Positions 61,885-64,000 of a stretch of 64,000 nt of DNA are shown in pieces. Source of the DNA: Cliona cf. orientalis (Eukaryota; Porifera; Demospongiae; Clionaida; Clionaidae); assembly GCA_963930775.1 (NCBI GenBank), contig OZ005694.1:5945054-6009053 (forward strand). The letters run 5' to 3'. Each line of letters begins with the position of its first letter. The first letter of the stretch is position 1. Below the pieces are notes generated by a model. The model did no database searches and had not been told where the DNA came from. It worked only from the letters and a program-made list of their open reading frames with translations. Both the position numbers and the translations under genes were made by a program.

Positions 61885-64000
61885 AGCTACCCAGGCCCTT
61901 CAAGACGACGCCAAAACACCAACCAACCCCTCTCAACCTGATCCTTCTTTTTTAGTCCAGGTACCCAATCGCCCCCCGGATCAGTAATCCACAAATCTAC
62001 TTTCAATGAGTCATCTTCTCTTGTGCATGCTAGTAACAAGTCACCTTTAAATATTTTGTATTTTAATGCCAGAAGCTTATTACCTAAAATAGACAATCTC
62101 AGAATTTTAAGTTCAGTTTATTCCCCCGACATTATTTGTGTAGTAGAAACCTGGCTGGATACTGATATTCTAGACTCTGAAATTGCCATCCAGGGTTATA
62201 CCGTTATTCGTTTAGACCGCAATAGACATGGCGGTGGTATATTGATTTTTGTCAATACAACGTTTACATATTCACTTAATCACAAAGGCTCCAACAGTCT
62301 GGAGTGTATTATTTTTTCGCTCTTTTGTAATAAGTATAGCCATCATAACCCTGATCTTGTTATTGCTTTGCTGTATAGACCCCCCAATTCCTGTATTACT
62401 TTACTTGACTCACTGTTTTGTATGCTCTGTAGTTTAGATGTATCCTTATTTTCTAATTTTGTTTTATTAGGAGATTTTAACATTGATTATTTTTGTACGC
62501 AAACTTATCTTTATTCTAAATTATGTTCTATTACTTCCTCATTTAATTTATCACAAGTTGTAACTGAGCCCACTCGGACCTCAGATCATTCTTGCACTTT
62601 AATTGATTTAATTTTTGTTTCATCCCCTTCACAGGTACAATCTTGTTCAACTATCCCACCTTTAGCAAACTCAGACCACTTTGGCTTGCACCTGAGTATT
62701 TATGTTATGTCTCCCAAGAAGCAGTCCAGGATGCCGCCAAGGCAGGTGTGGAGGTACTCCCACGCAGATTATGACGCTCTTGCAGTTCTTTTGGATGATC
62801 TTGATTGGGATACCATTTTAAATAATGATGTCAACTCCAGCTGGACCAGGTGGAAGAACAGCTTTCTGTACGCTGTTGGTCGTTGTATTCCCAAAGTAAC
62901 CATCAAATCAGAAAAGAGAGTGCCATGGGTATCACATGCAATTAAGCAAGCAATGCGTAAAAGGGGAGCCCTATTCCGTAAAGCCAAGCGCTCAGGTTGT
63001 TCTTCTGATTATCAGTTATACAAGCACCATAGGAATCGAGTGCTATCTATGCTTCGAGATAGTAGGCAATCTTTCTTTAACAACCTTGACACTGCCAACT
63101 CAAAAGAGTTTTGGAAGGCTGTCAGGAAGCTGGGCACAAGCAAAAACTCTGCTATCCCTTCCATCTCTGACGGTAGCACACTTGCTGAGTCAAATCAAGT
63201 TAAGGCTGTCATGCTGAATAATTTCTTTTACTCCTGCTTCAATCGTAGCTATCCACCTCTCAGCGATGGCTGCTCAGTATTTCAGTCTACTCAATCTGAT
63301 CTTGACCCATCAAACTTCCCAGTGCATCTTCAATGTGACTCCGATTGTGTTGCTGAAATGCTTTTCTCTCTTGACCTCTCCAAGTCTTCTGGTCCTGATG
63401 GGATTTCTCCACGAATGTTAAGATCCACTGCATATAGTATAGCACCCAGCCTTGCCAAGCTGTTTAACTCCTCCCTGGCTGAAGGAGTGTTCCCTCAAGA
63501 CTGGAAACTTGCTAGGGTAGTCCCCGTGCCTAAGAATGCTGATCTCAAAAATTCTGTTTCAGGTTATCGACCAATATCTACTCTCTCAACTATTAGTAAG
63601 TTGTTGGAGCAGCATGTCAAAAATTTAATCCTAGATCATATCTGTAATACTTACCCTATCTCTGATCATCAGTGGGGTTTTATGCACCATCGTTCGTCCA
63701 TTTCTGCCCTAATCTCAGTCATCTATGATTGGCTTTATGCCCTGGACAGTGGGCTGGAGGTTTGTGTGGTATTCTTCGATGTTCAAAAAGCTTTCGATTC
63801 CGTTCCACACCTGCCCCTACTTCAGAAGCTTGATGAGATTGGCATCAATCAGTTTATCCTGAAGTGGATCCAGAGCTATCTTACTGAGCGCAAACAATAT
63901 GTTGCTGTTGAGGGTTCATCCTCCAATATTCTCCAAGTCCTATCTGGTGTGCCTCAAGGGTCTGTGCTCGGTCCCCTTTTATTTATCATCTACCTTAATG
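61885..64000 (+). mobile_element. CR1/L2-like LINE: endonuclease and reverse transcriptase, runs off the window
   Basis: One frame is open from 61942 (after TGA 61939-61941) to base 64000 with no stop: at least 686 codons. APE endonuclease motifs in order: NILYFNARSL (from 62050), VVETWL, RHGGGI, LLYRPPN, LLGDFNIDY, SDHFGL. Reverse-transcriptase motifs follow: SSGPDGISPRML, WKLARVVPVPK, YRPISTLSTISKLLE, FMHHRSS, FFDVQKAFDSVPH, SGVPQGSVLGPLLFIIY. The YADD box would be just past the end. No ATG precedes the endonuclease in this frame, so the 5' end may be truncated or shifted. The catalytic residues visible look intact, so it may be young. Confidence 0.93.

Overview
The window is eukaryotic and animal-like. 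Genes are split into many short exons with GT-AG introns, often 60-400 bp. The recognisable single-copy genes are a SAMD3-like SAM-domain gene, a C2orf81 (DUF4639) homolog and a Frizzled-CRD-like exon, all metazoan types. The compact introns, many MITEs and a lineage-specific Kelch/kinase family suggest an early-branching metazoan, most likely a demosponge. That assignment is inference. Exon limits below were read by eye from splice signals and codon phase, not predicted by software.

Layout. 1-400: LINE 3' end with poly-A. 1.4-2.2 kb: long (TG)n tract, an orphan cysteine-rich exon and a MITE. 3.2-6.3 kb (minus): multi-exon C2H2 zinc-finger, transposase-derived gene. 7.0-9.9 kb (plus): eight-exon SAM-domain gene. 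10-12 kb: repeats only. 12.2-59.5 kb: four tandem segmental copies of one gene encoding Kelch repeats, a Glu/Gln-rich coiled coil and a TKL-like protein kinase (12160-21191, 25294-33046, 35979-40864, 46501-59524). The first three read open from end to end; the fourth is a pseudogene. A C2orf81 homolog (22228-25175) lies between copies 1 and 2, and a decayed duplicate of its last exon lies in front of copy 3. 41.2-46.4 kb: a decayed LINE, a G-rich foldback element and a 2.3-kb long-inverted-repeat element that carries a Tudor-like gene. 46.8-55.9 kb: about 9 kb of repeat material inside Kelch copy 4, namely a 3-kb 9-bp-unit minisatellite, a ten-exon CACTA/Transposase_21-like gene and a further foldback element. 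60.7-61.2 kb: hAT-like MITE. 61.9 kb to the end: LINE with an open endonuclease/reverse-transcriptase frame.

How it fits together. The central story is a recently amplified family of kinases carrying a Kelch beta-propeller. The copies share all splice positions and phases, and the kinase exon is nearly identical between them. Because the copies are paralogous over introns and flanks, several transposon insertions have an empty site in another copy. This gives direct target-site-duplication evidence (5-bp for a CAG...CTG family, 8-bp for two hAT-like ones). One MITE has inserted in frame inside a Kelch exon and adds 41 codons without closing the reading frame.
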